Shown here: piece by piece, positions 34,154-42,462 of the stretch
How positions within the stretch are numbered: position 1 is the stretch's first letter
Layout: every line of letters begins with the position of its first letter
Source: CAZSMC01 sp964607755
GTDB lineage: Bacteria > Zhuqueibacterota > Zhuqueibacteria > Residuimicrobiales > Krinioviventaceae
Assembly: GCA_964607755.1 (NCBI GenBank)
Contig: CAZSMC010000015.1
Span: forward strand, 1-64,000
Direction: 5' to 3'
DNA: 64,000 nucleotides
Translations under genes and position numbers: made by a program
Notes under the pieces: generated by a model
Told to the model about the DNA's origin: nothing
The model's database searches: none
The model's input: only the letters and a program-made list of their open reading frames with translations

Positions 34154-36937
34154 TTATTTAATTTTCAACAACCTGACCGGACCAATCAATCCACCCGGCA
34201 TGAGTTCTTCGCGGTCACTGCGGGAAATCCACTGCTGAGCGATAACATTATCTTTTAACGATCGGCAGTAATTGAACAACGTATTGGTTACTCTAATCCG
34301 CAGGTCGTTTGGTCCCTTTTCGAGTTGACCGGTTACAAGAAAGCGTTTTTGGCCCCACCATCGCACCCCAAGAGCAGTGCCGTTTAAAAAAGCTTCGGCA
34401 ATGTCATGCACTTCTCCGAGATCCAGAACAGCGTTTTCGACATCTTCCACCACAAACCGGGTGGCGTATTCCGCTGTACCGGAAAAAGTTTTCAAGTTAT
34501 TGTCATTAGCCCAGTTCTGGAGCGAAAGCATGGTTTTATCAAAAGTATCCCCGCGTACAGGCGAAAACGTGACCTTCCAGGGCCCCTGAATGCTAATAAA
34601 ATTATCCTCATCCACTTCCGGTTGGGGAGTAGCTTTTTCCCGGGCACGCGGTTCAAAGACTAGTAATTTCGCCTCAAGAGGAAAGAGTTTCACATGTAAC
34701 TGATGTGGAGTTGGCGTTTCCACCACACGACGTTCACCTGTTTCAGCATTCCATTCCCAGGCTGTTTTACCGGCAACAGGAAATGTGGCCCGGAATTGAA
34801 TCGATTTGTCTTTGTTCGAATTGCACATGAAAAAAAGATCGCGGTCTTTATGTTTGTGTCGGATAACAAATAACCGCTCATCCGTTTCATCAATCGAGAC
34901 GGACGGAGAAATACCAAACTCTTGCATTGTTTTGGCAATCCAGTCAGTGAGGTTTTGACGCATTCGGTAGCGCTTAACCTTGACTCGTTCTTGATGTTCC
35001 GCTATAATAGCCCTTATGGATTCTTTGACAACAAGATCATTTGTTTCATGATCAGCCAGGCCAGGCGACCGAAAAGGCTGCTCGTTGATGAATAGAATTT
35101 TGCCGCCATTCTCAGCAAAATTTAGCAGAGCCTGCGCTGTTAACGGGTGCAGTGATTTGACATCCGCACAAATGAGAATTTGATAACTCATCGGTCCATA
35201 GTTGAGACGACCGTTTTCAAACGAGGCGTTTTGCAAAATGGTGGCATTGACATAATCCGTTACAAAGCCATTATGGCTCAGCGCCTGCCACAGTTCATGC
35301 AGGTAACCGGGCGTGGTAATCCATGGATTGCGGTCGAGGCCGTGTTCGCGCCACACATCCGGTGTGGGACCTAAAATCGCCACATCGGCAACAGGCTGGG
35401 ATTCCTGAAAAATCTGGCAAAGACGCGCACAATAATCCGACCAATACTTTATAAAAGGCCACCAGGGATTGTTCTCGTTAAAATAAGTTCCGAACCGAAT
35501 CCAACCGGGAAACTGTGCCTCCGGTGGTGAATAGTTGAAACCGTGCAAAACAAAACGGTTAATACCGCCGGCAAAATTCAAATCTGTGGCTTGTTTAATA
35601 TATTCCAGCGTGGCTTCAAACACGCCTCTTGTGTTGGTCATGGCTTCGCAACTGATAACCGGTCTGCCGGTCAAGTGGCCGCCGGAAGAGGCGTACTTGT
35701 TCCATGTGGCATATCGTATGTCATCGATAGCTACGCGGTGCATCCAGCCCGAATTAAACAGCCATTGATCGCTCTCCGGAATGTCCGGCACCAGGTAGCC
35801 GTCCAATAGATCGGTGTAAATCCAGGGATAACCATAAGCCTGGTACCGGCTTGTGGTTCCGTTCAGGTGACACCAGTTGTGATAGGGCAGAATAAACCGT
35901 TCCATAAACAGCTCTGCCAGGGTTTTGCTGAAATCATAGCGCACACGTTTGATGGTTTCAGCCAGGTCATCCGAAAGCTCAGCTTTTGTGTTCAACACAA
36001 GTGAAATATAAGGCAGAATGTTGTAGCCCCGGCGTTTTCGAAAGATGACCAGAAGATTATCCGTCCAATTAGCGCCTTCCAGTTCGATACTGTCGCAGAA
36101 CATCGAAGATAGACCTTTTCCCATGGAACCGCTAAAAACCGGATTCAGTGCATCGGACATTCTGTCAAGATATTTGCGCACCGCGTTATCGTCAAAATGA
36201 TCCAGAACCGGTCCGGCTGCTCCCCTGGCACCATACATGACATCCCGGAATTTATTTCGCCAGGTCAGTATGTAAAGTTGCCACTTTCCTTTGGGAACCT
36301 GGAATTCGACGTGATGAGATCTATCGACCTGCGATGTCAAATCGATTCGCTGATTGAAATTGTCAATTTTTTCCGGAAAGAGCATCAATTGAAGCAGTTT
36401 ATGATCTTCATCCGCAGGAAAATCCAGGTCGATGACTGCGGTTTGCGGCCCTTCAAATTGCTGAATTTCCAGCTCAATGCCCTGGATGGTTTCGTCATTG
36501 TTTAGAAAATGCCCGCCGAATGGCCAGCCTGTTCCGACAATCAAGTCAACGATCATATCGTGAGATTCGGCTTCTTCCACCGCAACTTTTATCATGCGAT
36601 TCCACTCTTTGCTGAGCCATTCCAGCGGTTTGCCGGAAAGATCTTTATAAAAATCCGGTAACGCAATCGGATTAATTTCCACACCGCCAGCGCCGCTTTC
36701 TGCCATCAACTGAATTTCCCGCCGTATTTCCTCTTCTGTTACACGATTGTCATTCCACCACCAGCGGTAAAACGGCCGCGATTTTGCCTGCGGCGACATA
36801 AACGCATCGTAAAGCGGATCTCCGGTTTTAGGCCTGACCGGTTTCTTTTCCGGTTTTTCCCGGGAGCATGAAAATGCCAGCAGGCCTGCACCTGCTGGCA
36901 ATGATTTTAGAAAAGAACGGCGATTGAACGCTGACAT
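34154..36937 (-). CDS. GH106-like glycoside hydrolase (alpha-L-rhamnosidase type), Tat/lipoprotein signal
   Basis: A 927-residue secreted enzyme. The N-terminus has a Tat motif (NRRSFLKS) followed by a lipobox-like LLAFSC, so it may be a Tat-exported lipoprotein. The GH106 start block is clear: RPFYRWWWNDNRVTEEEIRR and GAGGVEINPIAL at about residues 55-95, then the barrel (FCDSIELEGANWTD, SCEAMTNTRGVFEATLEYIK) and a C-terminal jelly-roll part (AEAFLNGTALGVRWWGQKRF). Known GH106 enzymes remove alpha-L-rhamnose from plant or algal polysaccharides such as RG-II or ulvan. It is the last gene of a minus-strand unit with the PhoD-like gene (39 bases). Confidence 0.88.
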   Translation of the reverse strand: MSAFNRRSFLKSLPAGAGLLAFSCSREKPEKKPVRPKTGDPLYDAFMSPQAKSRPFYRWWWNDNRVTEEEIRREIQLMAESGAGGVEINPIALPDFYKDLSGKPLEWLSKEWNRMIKVAVEEAESHDMIVDLIVGTGWPFGGHFLNNDETIQGIELEIQQFEGPQTAVIDLDFPADEDHKLLQLMLFPEKIDNFNQRIDLTSQVDRSHHVEFQVPKGKWQLYILTWRNKFRDVMYGARGAAGPVLDHFDDNAVRKYLDRMSDALNPVFSGSMGKGLSSMFCDSIELEGANWTDNLLVIFRKRRGYNILPYISLVLNTKAELSDDLAETIKRVRYDFSKTLAELFMERFILPYHNWCHLNGTTSRYQAYGYPWIYTDLLDGYLVPDIPESDQWLFNSGWMHRVAIDDIRYATWNKYASSGGHLTGRPVISCEAMTNTRGVFEATLEYIKQATDLNFAGGINRFVLHGFNYSPPEAQFPGWIRFGTYFNENNPWWPFIKYWSDYCARLCQIFQESQPVADVAILGPTPDVWREHGLDRNPWITTPGYLHELWQALSHNGFVTDYVNATILQNASFENGRLNYGPMSYQILICADVKSLHPLTAQALLNFAENGGKILFINEQPFRSPGLADHETNDLVVKESIRAIIAEHQERVKVKRYRMRQNLTDWIAKTMQEFGISPSVSIDETDERLFVIRHKHKDRDLFFMCNSNKDKSIQFRATFPVAGKTAWEWNAETGERRVVETPTPHQLHVKLFPLEAKLLVFEPRAREKATPQPEVDEDNFISIQGPWKVTFSPVRGDTFDKTMLSLQNWANDNNLKTFSGTAEYATRFVVEDVENAVLDLGEVHDIAEAFLNGTALGVRWWGQKRFLVTGQLEKGPNDLRIRVTNTLFNYCRSLKDNVIAQQWISRSDREELMPGGLIGPVRLLKIK

Positions 36938-36976
36938 GACGTCTCCCTAAAATTTTGTAAAAAGGATAAATTCACA

Positions 36977-39568
36977 TTAGAACCTTACGTCCAGTGTTTT
37001 GGCATTTTTCTTTTTCACAGATTTAACATTTTCAAATTCTTGCCAGGTCTCTGTGTCCGGTTCTCCGACGACAACCTTGTAAGAACCGTGGTGAAAAGCT
37101 TTTGCTGTGAACGAATCACCTTTTATGCGCAGCGTGTAAATCGTATCATTGGTTCTTTCATCAATAACCCGAACGACTGGATCTTTCATTCCTTTTACGT
37201 TGATTGTTGGCAGCCAGGCTTGTGCCGCGCGTCCATAGTTGTCCTGCTGATCCACAGTGACCGGCCAGCCGGGATAGGCTACCGCGTCCGGTTGTGCCGG
37301 ATCGGCAAACCGCGACCAGTTAGCAAAGGTGATTTGACGGGTTTCCCGGTTGAACGTGATGATGCCATAACCGGTGGCCCGGTCATAAAGCTGGGACGGC
37401 TTTTTACCTGTCTTTTCAGGATTGGCTACTGCTAAAACACGAATGTGATTGCCAAAACCATCCAGATAATTGCCGGTATATTTGGGCTGCCCCGGAATAG
37501 GGTTCAGGCCTTCGTGAGGTGGATACCAGCGCCGCGGCCACACGTTAGAAACAGAGGGCACGCAGATGGCATAGCCGGCATCGTTCCAGGTATCGACACC
37601 GTACTTGATGGAAGAGCCCAGATGCTGATCTCCGGCAATATGAAACGCAAACGCTTTGCGCATTTTACGCAACGCCTGGTTACGGCCGGTTTGCGGCCAG
37701 CCATTCGAGTCGAGGTCTGTAACGATTTTATCACCTTCAATATAAGTGCCTGCGGGAACGATGTCCAGCTTTGGAACGACTTTATCGGATTTAGCTGTCA
37801 TAGGCAGTGTAGCGACGTTGGCAAAAATGGTTTGCGACAGCACTACTTTCATCCACGTTTTATGGCTCCAGTCCGCAGCCCAGGTTTCGAGAAAATTGAG
37901 CTGACGCTCGCCGAGTAATTTCGCTTCCGGGACATCAGCGTCATGAACCACATCAAAATCAGAGTTCTGCGGCCAGCCATTCCAAATGTCCGCTTCCGGC
38001 AGCAGCGGTTTTGGTGCCGATTTGAATTTACGGTCTTCAATAATCGCAAAACTGACTCCGGCATAATTTAAATCGGTGTAATACACCCCGATGCCTTGTT
38101 TGACGGGTTCCGGATCAAAAGGATCCGGCAGGTGGCTGGTTTGTGTTCGCTCTACCATACGGACAAAAACCGGCGGCTGCTTGTAACCACCGGTATCCTG
38201 GCGATCGTGATGCGTGCCTTCCGTGCCGGCGGCTTTGCCGCTACAGCCCCACAGGTTGCCGTGGAAAACATCGTGATCATCCGGGATGGCAACGGATGGA
38301 ATGCTGTTTGTCATGTCGCGATAGGTCCAGCCGAAAATATACCACTTGCGCAAGTAATCAAGAATCGACGTGTTAACCGGCGGCGCATACTGCACACCAT
38401 AGCCGCCCACGCCTTCGTAAATCTGATCTCCGGAGAAAAAGAGCAGGTCCGGTTTGTGCGCCTTGACGTGGTTGGTAATGTCCTTGTTCGGAAAACCAAG
38501 ATCGTTGTTGCCGGTAAAAGCCGCGACTTTGATACTTTCCTTGTCCCAGGGTTCTTTCTGAATAGTGCCGTAAAAATAATCGGTTGCCAGAGAATCACCT
38601 TCAGCGAAATAGCGGTGTTTTATTCGAAAAGGATGCGACCGGCTGACATCCCAATCAGACACGCGAAAAGTTGCTGTTCGCGAAACAGGATCGATTGACG
38701 TTTCATCTACGGTTTGCCATTCTCCGTTTTGGTCTTTGATCTCAAGTGCAACGCCCCATTCGTCGTCCTTGCCGATAGGAGCTATTTGTGCTGTCAATTT
38801 CAGAGTACCGCGACTGAGTGTATACATCGAAAACATGATCGGTCCGTAGGTGCGGTCGGTATGTTTTTTAATTTTTGCACCAGAGATTTGCCAGTTATCA
38901 AACCACACTGACGGCTGGTCATTTTTTTCAGCTTTGTTAAACGAACTAACCAGAGCAAGACTGCCATAGAGTGTTGATGCCGGGATATCGGTTTTTTCAA
39001 TCGTTGCCAGTTCTTCGCCGTTGGCCAGCCGGGTGAGAGAGAGCTTGAGATGGTAAAATTGACTGTCTGGCTCGGCATGCACGACAAGCTGCACACCTTC
39101 GGGCAGATAAGGTGCCACGCCAGCACCGTTTTTGTTTTCCTTCACCGGTACCTCGCCAATGAACAGCGTGCCCGAAGTAGTGAGACCGATATCAAGTCCT
39201 TTGCCATATATCGCGTCATCGCGGTAATCGTTAAACTCGCCACGGGAAGCCACCCGGAATCCGAACCAGTTGTGGTCTTTGCGCGGTGCGCCCGGATTCA
39301 GCAAACCACAATCGACCTTTACCGTGAAATCACCAGTCGATCGGATTAATCGATGACTCAACACATTGACATTGCGATTCCAGTCAGACACCACGCATTC
39401 CAGACGGCCATCGTTCACCTGCCAGTCCTGAAGGCGATTAGCCCATAGCTCAGGGGCTAACCAAATCCGCTGTGTGTGCGGCCAGGTTTTTGTGTACGTG
39501 TCAGCGCACAGAGAAACTATAAAGATCATAATAAAAAATGTGACATAAAAAAAGTTGCGTTTAAACAT
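36977..39568 (-). CDS. Secreted PhoD-like metallophosphatase with an N-terminal beta-sandwich
   Basis: An 863-residue protein with a signal peptide (FFYVTFFIMIFIVSLCA). Residues about 30-235 resemble a laminin-G/DUF1080-type sandwich (GDFTVKVDCGLLNPG, PSVWFDNWQISGAKI). Residues about 245-345 resemble an Fn3-like region. The phosphatase part follows: SGDQIYEGVGGYG, IPDDHDVFHGN and HIAGDQHLGSS carry the metal-binding Asp, Asn/His residues of the PhoD family. PhoD enzymes are Ca/Fe-dependent phosphodiesterases, but this long form, next to a GH106 gene, may act on a phosphorylated or sulfated glycan; that is inference. Its ATG is 13 bases past the lipoprotein gene. Confidence 0.85.
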   Translation of the reverse strand: MFKRNFFYVTFFIMIFIVSLCADTYTKTWPHTQRIWLAPELWANRLQDWQVNDGRLECVVSDWNRNVNVLSHRLIRSTGDFTVKVDCGLLNPGAPRKDHNWFGFRVASRGEFNDYRDDAIYGKGLDIGLTTSGTLFIGEVPVKENKNGAGVAPYLPEGVQLVVHAEPDSQFYHLKLSLTRLANGEELATIEKTDIPASTLYGSLALVSSFNKAEKNDQPSVWFDNWQISGAKIKKHTDRTYGPIMFSMYTLSRGTLKLTAQIAPIGKDDEWGVALEIKDQNGEWQTVDETSIDPVSRTATFRVSDWDVSRSHPFRIKHRYFAEGDSLATDYFYGTIQKEPWDKESIKVAAFTGNNDLGFPNKDITNHVKAHKPDLLFFSGDQIYEGVGGYGVQYAPPVNTSILDYLRKWYIFGWTYRDMTNSIPSVAIPDDHDVFHGNLWGCSGKAAGTEGTHHDRQDTGGYKQPPVFVRMVERTQTSHLPDPFDPEPVKQGIGVYYTDLNYAGVSFAIIEDRKFKSAPKPLLPEADIWNGWPQNSDFDVVHDADVPEAKLLGERQLNFLETWAADWSHKTWMKVVLSQTIFANVATLPMTAKSDKVVPKLDIVPAGTYIEGDKIVTDLDSNGWPQTGRNQALRKMRKAFAFHIAGDQHLGSSIKYGVDTWNDAGYAICVPSVSNVWPRRWYPPHEGLNPIPGQPKYTGNYLDGFGNHIRVLAVANPEKTGKKPSQLYDRATGYGIITFNRETRQITFANWSRFADPAQPDAVAYPGWPVTVDQQDNYGRAAQAWLPTINVKGMKDPVVRVIDERTNDTIYTLRIKGDSFTAKAFHHGSYKVVVGEPDTETWQEFENVKSVKKKNAKTLDVRF

Positions 39569-39581
39569 GGTTCCTCCCGGA

Positions 39582-40145
39582 TCAATTGTTCAAGGAATAG
39601 GATTTTAAAAATAGCGAGATCCAAGCCCCGGTAATGCGGACGATCCCAACATCCGGTGCCAGGGTATAAACAATTTCATCATCCACAGATTCGGGGATGT
39701 CAAAAAGAAACTGGATGCAATTTTCATATTTTAAAGAATCAAGTTCAGCAGTGACGTTTGTACTTACGGTTACCGTGTAATCCCTGTTGGAGCTGCCAGG
39801 TGGTGAATACGGATATGTTGCATCATCTTTTTTCGTTACATCGAACCATAACGTTTCCTGGCCGTTTTTGTATTTCCATATTCGTCCCAGGTCATCTTTT
39901 CGAATCAGATCAGCGCTCTGTTGGTCTGGGCCATACGAGTAATAGCGTTTGTTGTTATGTGACTGTGTAGCCCAAATCCGGTGCATCGTTTCTGTGTCTG
40001 TATTTGGATTTACAAATGTCCATGTGTTGTTGACATCCATAGGAAAGTAATTTTTTATATCAGAGGGCTCAGTGCTGTTTTTATCGCAGCCCGAAAAGAG
40101 AAAAAGGCCTGCGAAAACCAGGAGAGATAATGTAATGCGATACAT
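39582..40145 (-). CDS. Short lipoprotein of unknown function (copy A)
   Basis: A 187-residue lipoprotein; the signal ends LFLFSGC (Cys20), then CDKNSTEPSD. The body is beta-rich and begins NYFPMDVNNTWTFVN. It is paralogous to the protein at 41610-42176: both share CDKN, PSD, NYFP, W-T, a DD-GRIW-Y block, Y-x-V-T-V-x-x-N-V and A-P-(D/N)-V-G-I-V. I recognise no named family. The two copies flank the sugar porter gene, 16 bases on this side, so they are probably cotranscribed with it. They may be surface glycan-binding or sensing lipoproteins. Confidence 0.8.
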   Translation of the reverse strand: MYRITLSLLVFAGLFLFSGCDKNSTEPSDIKNYFPMDVNNTWTFVNPNTDTETMHRIWATQSHNNKRYYSYGPDQQSADLIRKDDLGRIWKYKNGQETLWFDVTKKDDATYPYSPPGSSNRDYTVTVSTNVTAELDSLKYENCIQFLFDIPESVDDEIVYTLAPDVGIVRITGAWISLFLKSYSLNN

Positions 40146-40161
40146 AATTCGGTCCTTTCAA

Positions 40162-41541
40162 TTATATGGATTCATTATCTTTAGCGAGCCAGAAATGCTC
40201 GATTTCTTCCAATGACTTGCCTTTGGTTTCCGGGACAAGTGTTTTCACTACAACAAAAAGAACGATGCAAAACAAAGCGTATAACCAAAAGTTAAAGGCG
40301 TGATGAAATGTTTTCAGCAGCCACGGATTTTCGTCCATCATGGGAAAAGTTTGTGAAACAACGTAATTTGACGCCCACAGCAAAATAGTACAAATTGACA
40401 TGGCACGCCCACGGATGCGGGTCGGAAAGATTTCTGACAGAATAACCCAGGTTACTGGTCCAACTGACAGGGCAAAGCTTGCAATATAGCCCAAAATAAA
40501 AATGAGCACCCAAATATCTGCTTGCTGAAAATACGCCGCCAGTCCGAGCGCTGTCAGACAAATGAACATGCCGGATGCTCCGATGAGCATTAAAGGTTTG
40601 CGCCCTATTTTGTCGACATTTTTTATGGCAACAATCGTAAATCCCAGATTGAAAACGCCGATAATTACCGTTTGCAGCAGAGCGGTGTTTGTGCCGCTGC
40701 CCAGTTTTTTAAAGATTTCTGGCGCATAATACAAAAACACATTGATGCCGGTCACTTGCTGCAAAATCGCCAGCGCCATGCCGACAAAAAGCAGCGTCCG
40801 CAAACCTGGTTTGAACAGTTCGCCGAGCGAGCCTCGTTCTTCATCCAGCGTTTTCTGGATGTCCTGCATTTCCTTGCCGGCCTTGATGCGGCCGCAGATC
40901 TTTGTCAGTATATCGCGCCCCTTTTGAATCTGTCCCTGTTTGATCAGCCAGCGCGGACTTTCCGGAACGAGGAACAGCAAACTAAAAAACAACACCGCAG
41001 GTATCGCTTCTGACGCGAACATCCACCGCCAGCCAACAGCGATGTTCCATGAGTCCTCACCCGAATTGGCTATAAAATAATTCACAAAATAGACCACAAG
41101 CATGCCAGTGACAATAGCGAACTGGTTCCAGGATACCAGACGTCCGCGAAGGTGAGGTGGCGAGATTTCAGCGATAAATAGCGGCGATAACATAGACGCA
41201 GTGCCCACGCCAAACCCGCCGATCATGCGAAAAATGACAAATTGTTCAAGCGTTTGTGGCAGGGCGGAGCCGATGGCAGAGACGGCGAACAAATTCGCTG
41301 CTAAAATGAGCACTTTTTTACGACCGAAAAAATCAGCTAATACTCCGGCAAATGCAACGCCGCCGACGCATCCCAAAAGTGCGCTCGATGCCGCCCACCC
41401 CATATTGGCAGCGCTGAGTCCGAAATGAATCCTCAGAAAACCGATTCCGCCTGAAATGACGGCTGTATCGTAGCCAAATAAAAGCCCGCCCAATGCTGCC
41501 ACAAAAGCAGCGAAAAACACGTATCGTTTGCTATAGTCCAC
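40162..41541 (-). CDS. MFS sugar porter (SP family)
   Basis: A 459-residue inner-membrane transporter with 12 predicted membrane helices. Sugar-porter signatures are present: GYDTAVISGG in helix 1, DFFGRKKVLI, PESPRWLIKQ in the central loop, QQVTGINVFLYYAP in helix 7, DKIGRKPLM and the C-terminal PETKGKSLEEIE. Such proteins move monosaccharides by proton symport or facilitated diffusion. It is the likely uptake step for sugars released by the GH106 and sulfatase enzymes, replacing the SusC/SusD system that is absent here. Confidence 0.94.
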   Translation of the reverse strand: MDYSKRYVFFAAFVAALGGLLFGYDTAVISGGIGFLRIHFGLSAANMGWAASSALLGCVGGVAFAGVLADFFGRKKVLILAANLFAVSAIGSALPQTLEQFVIFRMIGGFGVGTASMLSPLFIAEISPPHLRGRLVSWNQFAIVTGMLVVYFVNYFIANSGEDSWNIAVGWRWMFASEAIPAVLFFSLLFLVPESPRWLIKQGQIQKGRDILTKICGRIKAGKEMQDIQKTLDEERGSLGELFKPGLRTLLFVGMALAILQQVTGINVFLYYAPEIFKKLGSGTNTALLQTVIIGVFNLGFTIVAIKNVDKIGRKPLMLIGASGMFICLTALGLAAYFQQADIWVLIFILGYIASFALSVGPVTWVILSEIFPTRIRGRAMSICTILLWASNYVVSQTFPMMDENPWLLKTFHHAFNFWLYALFCIVLFVVVKTLVPETKGKSLEEIEHFWLAKDNESI

Positions 41542-41609
41542 CTGGATTATCCCTTTTGAGTGTTTGTTTCAAACCAGAAAAACGCGCGGAAACCGGTAAA
41601 TCGTGTTAA

Positions 41610-42176
41610 TTATCCTCCTTGCTCTTTCTCTGGAATCAGCCGCCAGCGCCCGATGTATGAGTTGCCGTACATAACAATTCCAACATTTGGGGCAAAAACG
41701 TACCAATAAGCGTCCTCATCGCGATGTTTGTTTTCAAAATAAAATGAGATACAATCATCAAAAGACCGGGTAATGATATCGACGTAAACATTTTTTGCGA
41801 CTGTCACCTGATAAGCCGCCTCTGTGGAATCACCGGTAGGAGTATAGAGATATTTCTTGTTATCATTTTTGGTGAAATCCAGATAGACTTGATCACGCTC
41901 CGAATCATACGTCCATATTCGACCTTTGTCATCCTGGCGGAGGAGGGTAGCGGTTCTTTCGATTTCCCCAAATGCATAATAGGTGTGTCCTTTGAGGCTG
42001 CTCTTGTCCCAGATTCTAAATACAAGAATTGAAAGCCCTTTCTCGTGCTCCAGCGTCCATGTTTTGTTGACTGTGAGTGGAAAATAATTGCTGTAATCAG
42101 AAGGCCCGGCAGGATTTTTATCGCAGGAACTGAAAAGAATAATGATAATAAACAAAGTTAGAACATATTTTATCAT
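41610..42176 (-). CDS. Short lipoprotein of unknown function (copy B)
   Basis: A 188-residue lipoprotein. I start at ATG 42176 (MIKYVLTLF), which has GGAG 5 bases upstream; the longer frame from 42236 adds 20 residues before the signal. The signal ends ILFSSC, then CDKNPAGPSD. Its body aligns along its length with copy A (39582-40145), e.g. NYFPLTVNKTWTLEH, DDKGRIWTYD, VAKNVYVD and APNVGIVMYG. Function unknown. It lies 68 bases upstream of the sugar porter and 28 bases after the HicB-like gene. Confidence 0.78.
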   Translation of the reverse strand: MIKYVLTLFIIIILFSSCDKNPAGPSDYSNYFPLTVNKTWTLEHEKGLSILVFRIWDKSSLKGHTYYAFGEIERTATLLRQDDKGRIWTYDSERDQVYLDFTKNDNKKYLYTPTGDSTEAAYQVTVAKNVYVDIITRSFDDCISFYFENKHRDEDAYWYVFAPNVGIVMYGNSYIGRWRLIPEKEQGG

Positions 42177-42204
42177 AGTAACTCCAACATGCATGGATAA
42201 AATA

Positions 42205-42381
42205 TCATATTGATAAATAATCATCAACGGCTTCATGAAAGGCTTTTTTTAATTCTTGTACAGTATTTCCTTCAAATGTCACAAGATCATTTATACCCTC
42301 AATTTTGCCATAAAAAGTCTCATCATCAGAATCAAAGTGAACAGAACCTATAAATTCTTTATACTTAAGTAGGTCTTTCAT
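42205..42381 (-). CDS. hicB: HicB-like antitoxin, short form (58 residues)
   Basis: ATG 42381 opens a 58-codon frame with AAGGA about 10 bases upstream. The sequence begins MKDLLKYKEFIGSVHF, continues YGKIEGINDLVTFEG and ends FHEAVDDYLSI, the N-terminal partial-RNase-H-like half of HicB antitoxins. Common HicB of this type is about 110 residues, with a C-terminal ribbon-helix-helix DNA-binding half; here TGA ends the frame just before it, and none of the following sequence continues it. Its ATG overlaps the stop of a HicA-like fragment by one base. It is either a truncated relic or a short natural form. Confidence 0.72.
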   Translation of the reverse strand: MKDLLKYKEFIGSVHFDSDDETFYGKIEGINDLVTFEGNTVQELKKAFHEAVDDYLSI

Positions 42382-42455
42382 TATATATATCCTTGTGATT
42401 TGAGCTCTTGCCAGATTAATTTAATTTTTGAATAATGGAGAATTATCAGGTTCAT
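42381..42455 (-). pseudogene. HicA toxin remnant (C-terminal end only)
   Basis: A 24-codon frame from ATG 42455 ends YSKIKLIWQELKSQGYI, then TAA overlapping the hicB ATG (TAATG). This matches the last helix of HicA toxins, which usually end in a pattern like I-x-x-I-x-x-x-L-x-x-x-G-x-I, and hicA normally precedes hicB with just such an overlap. The rest of HicA, including its catalytic His region, is missing: the UroD-family stop lies 8 bases upstream. I therefore read it as a deletion remnant, not a functional toxin. Confidence 0.55.
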
Positions 42456-42462
42456 GCATTAT

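Noticed and set aside
38096..38698. A 200-codon open frame on the plus strand
   Set aside because: It lies within the PhoD-like gene on the opposite strand, without a ribosome site.
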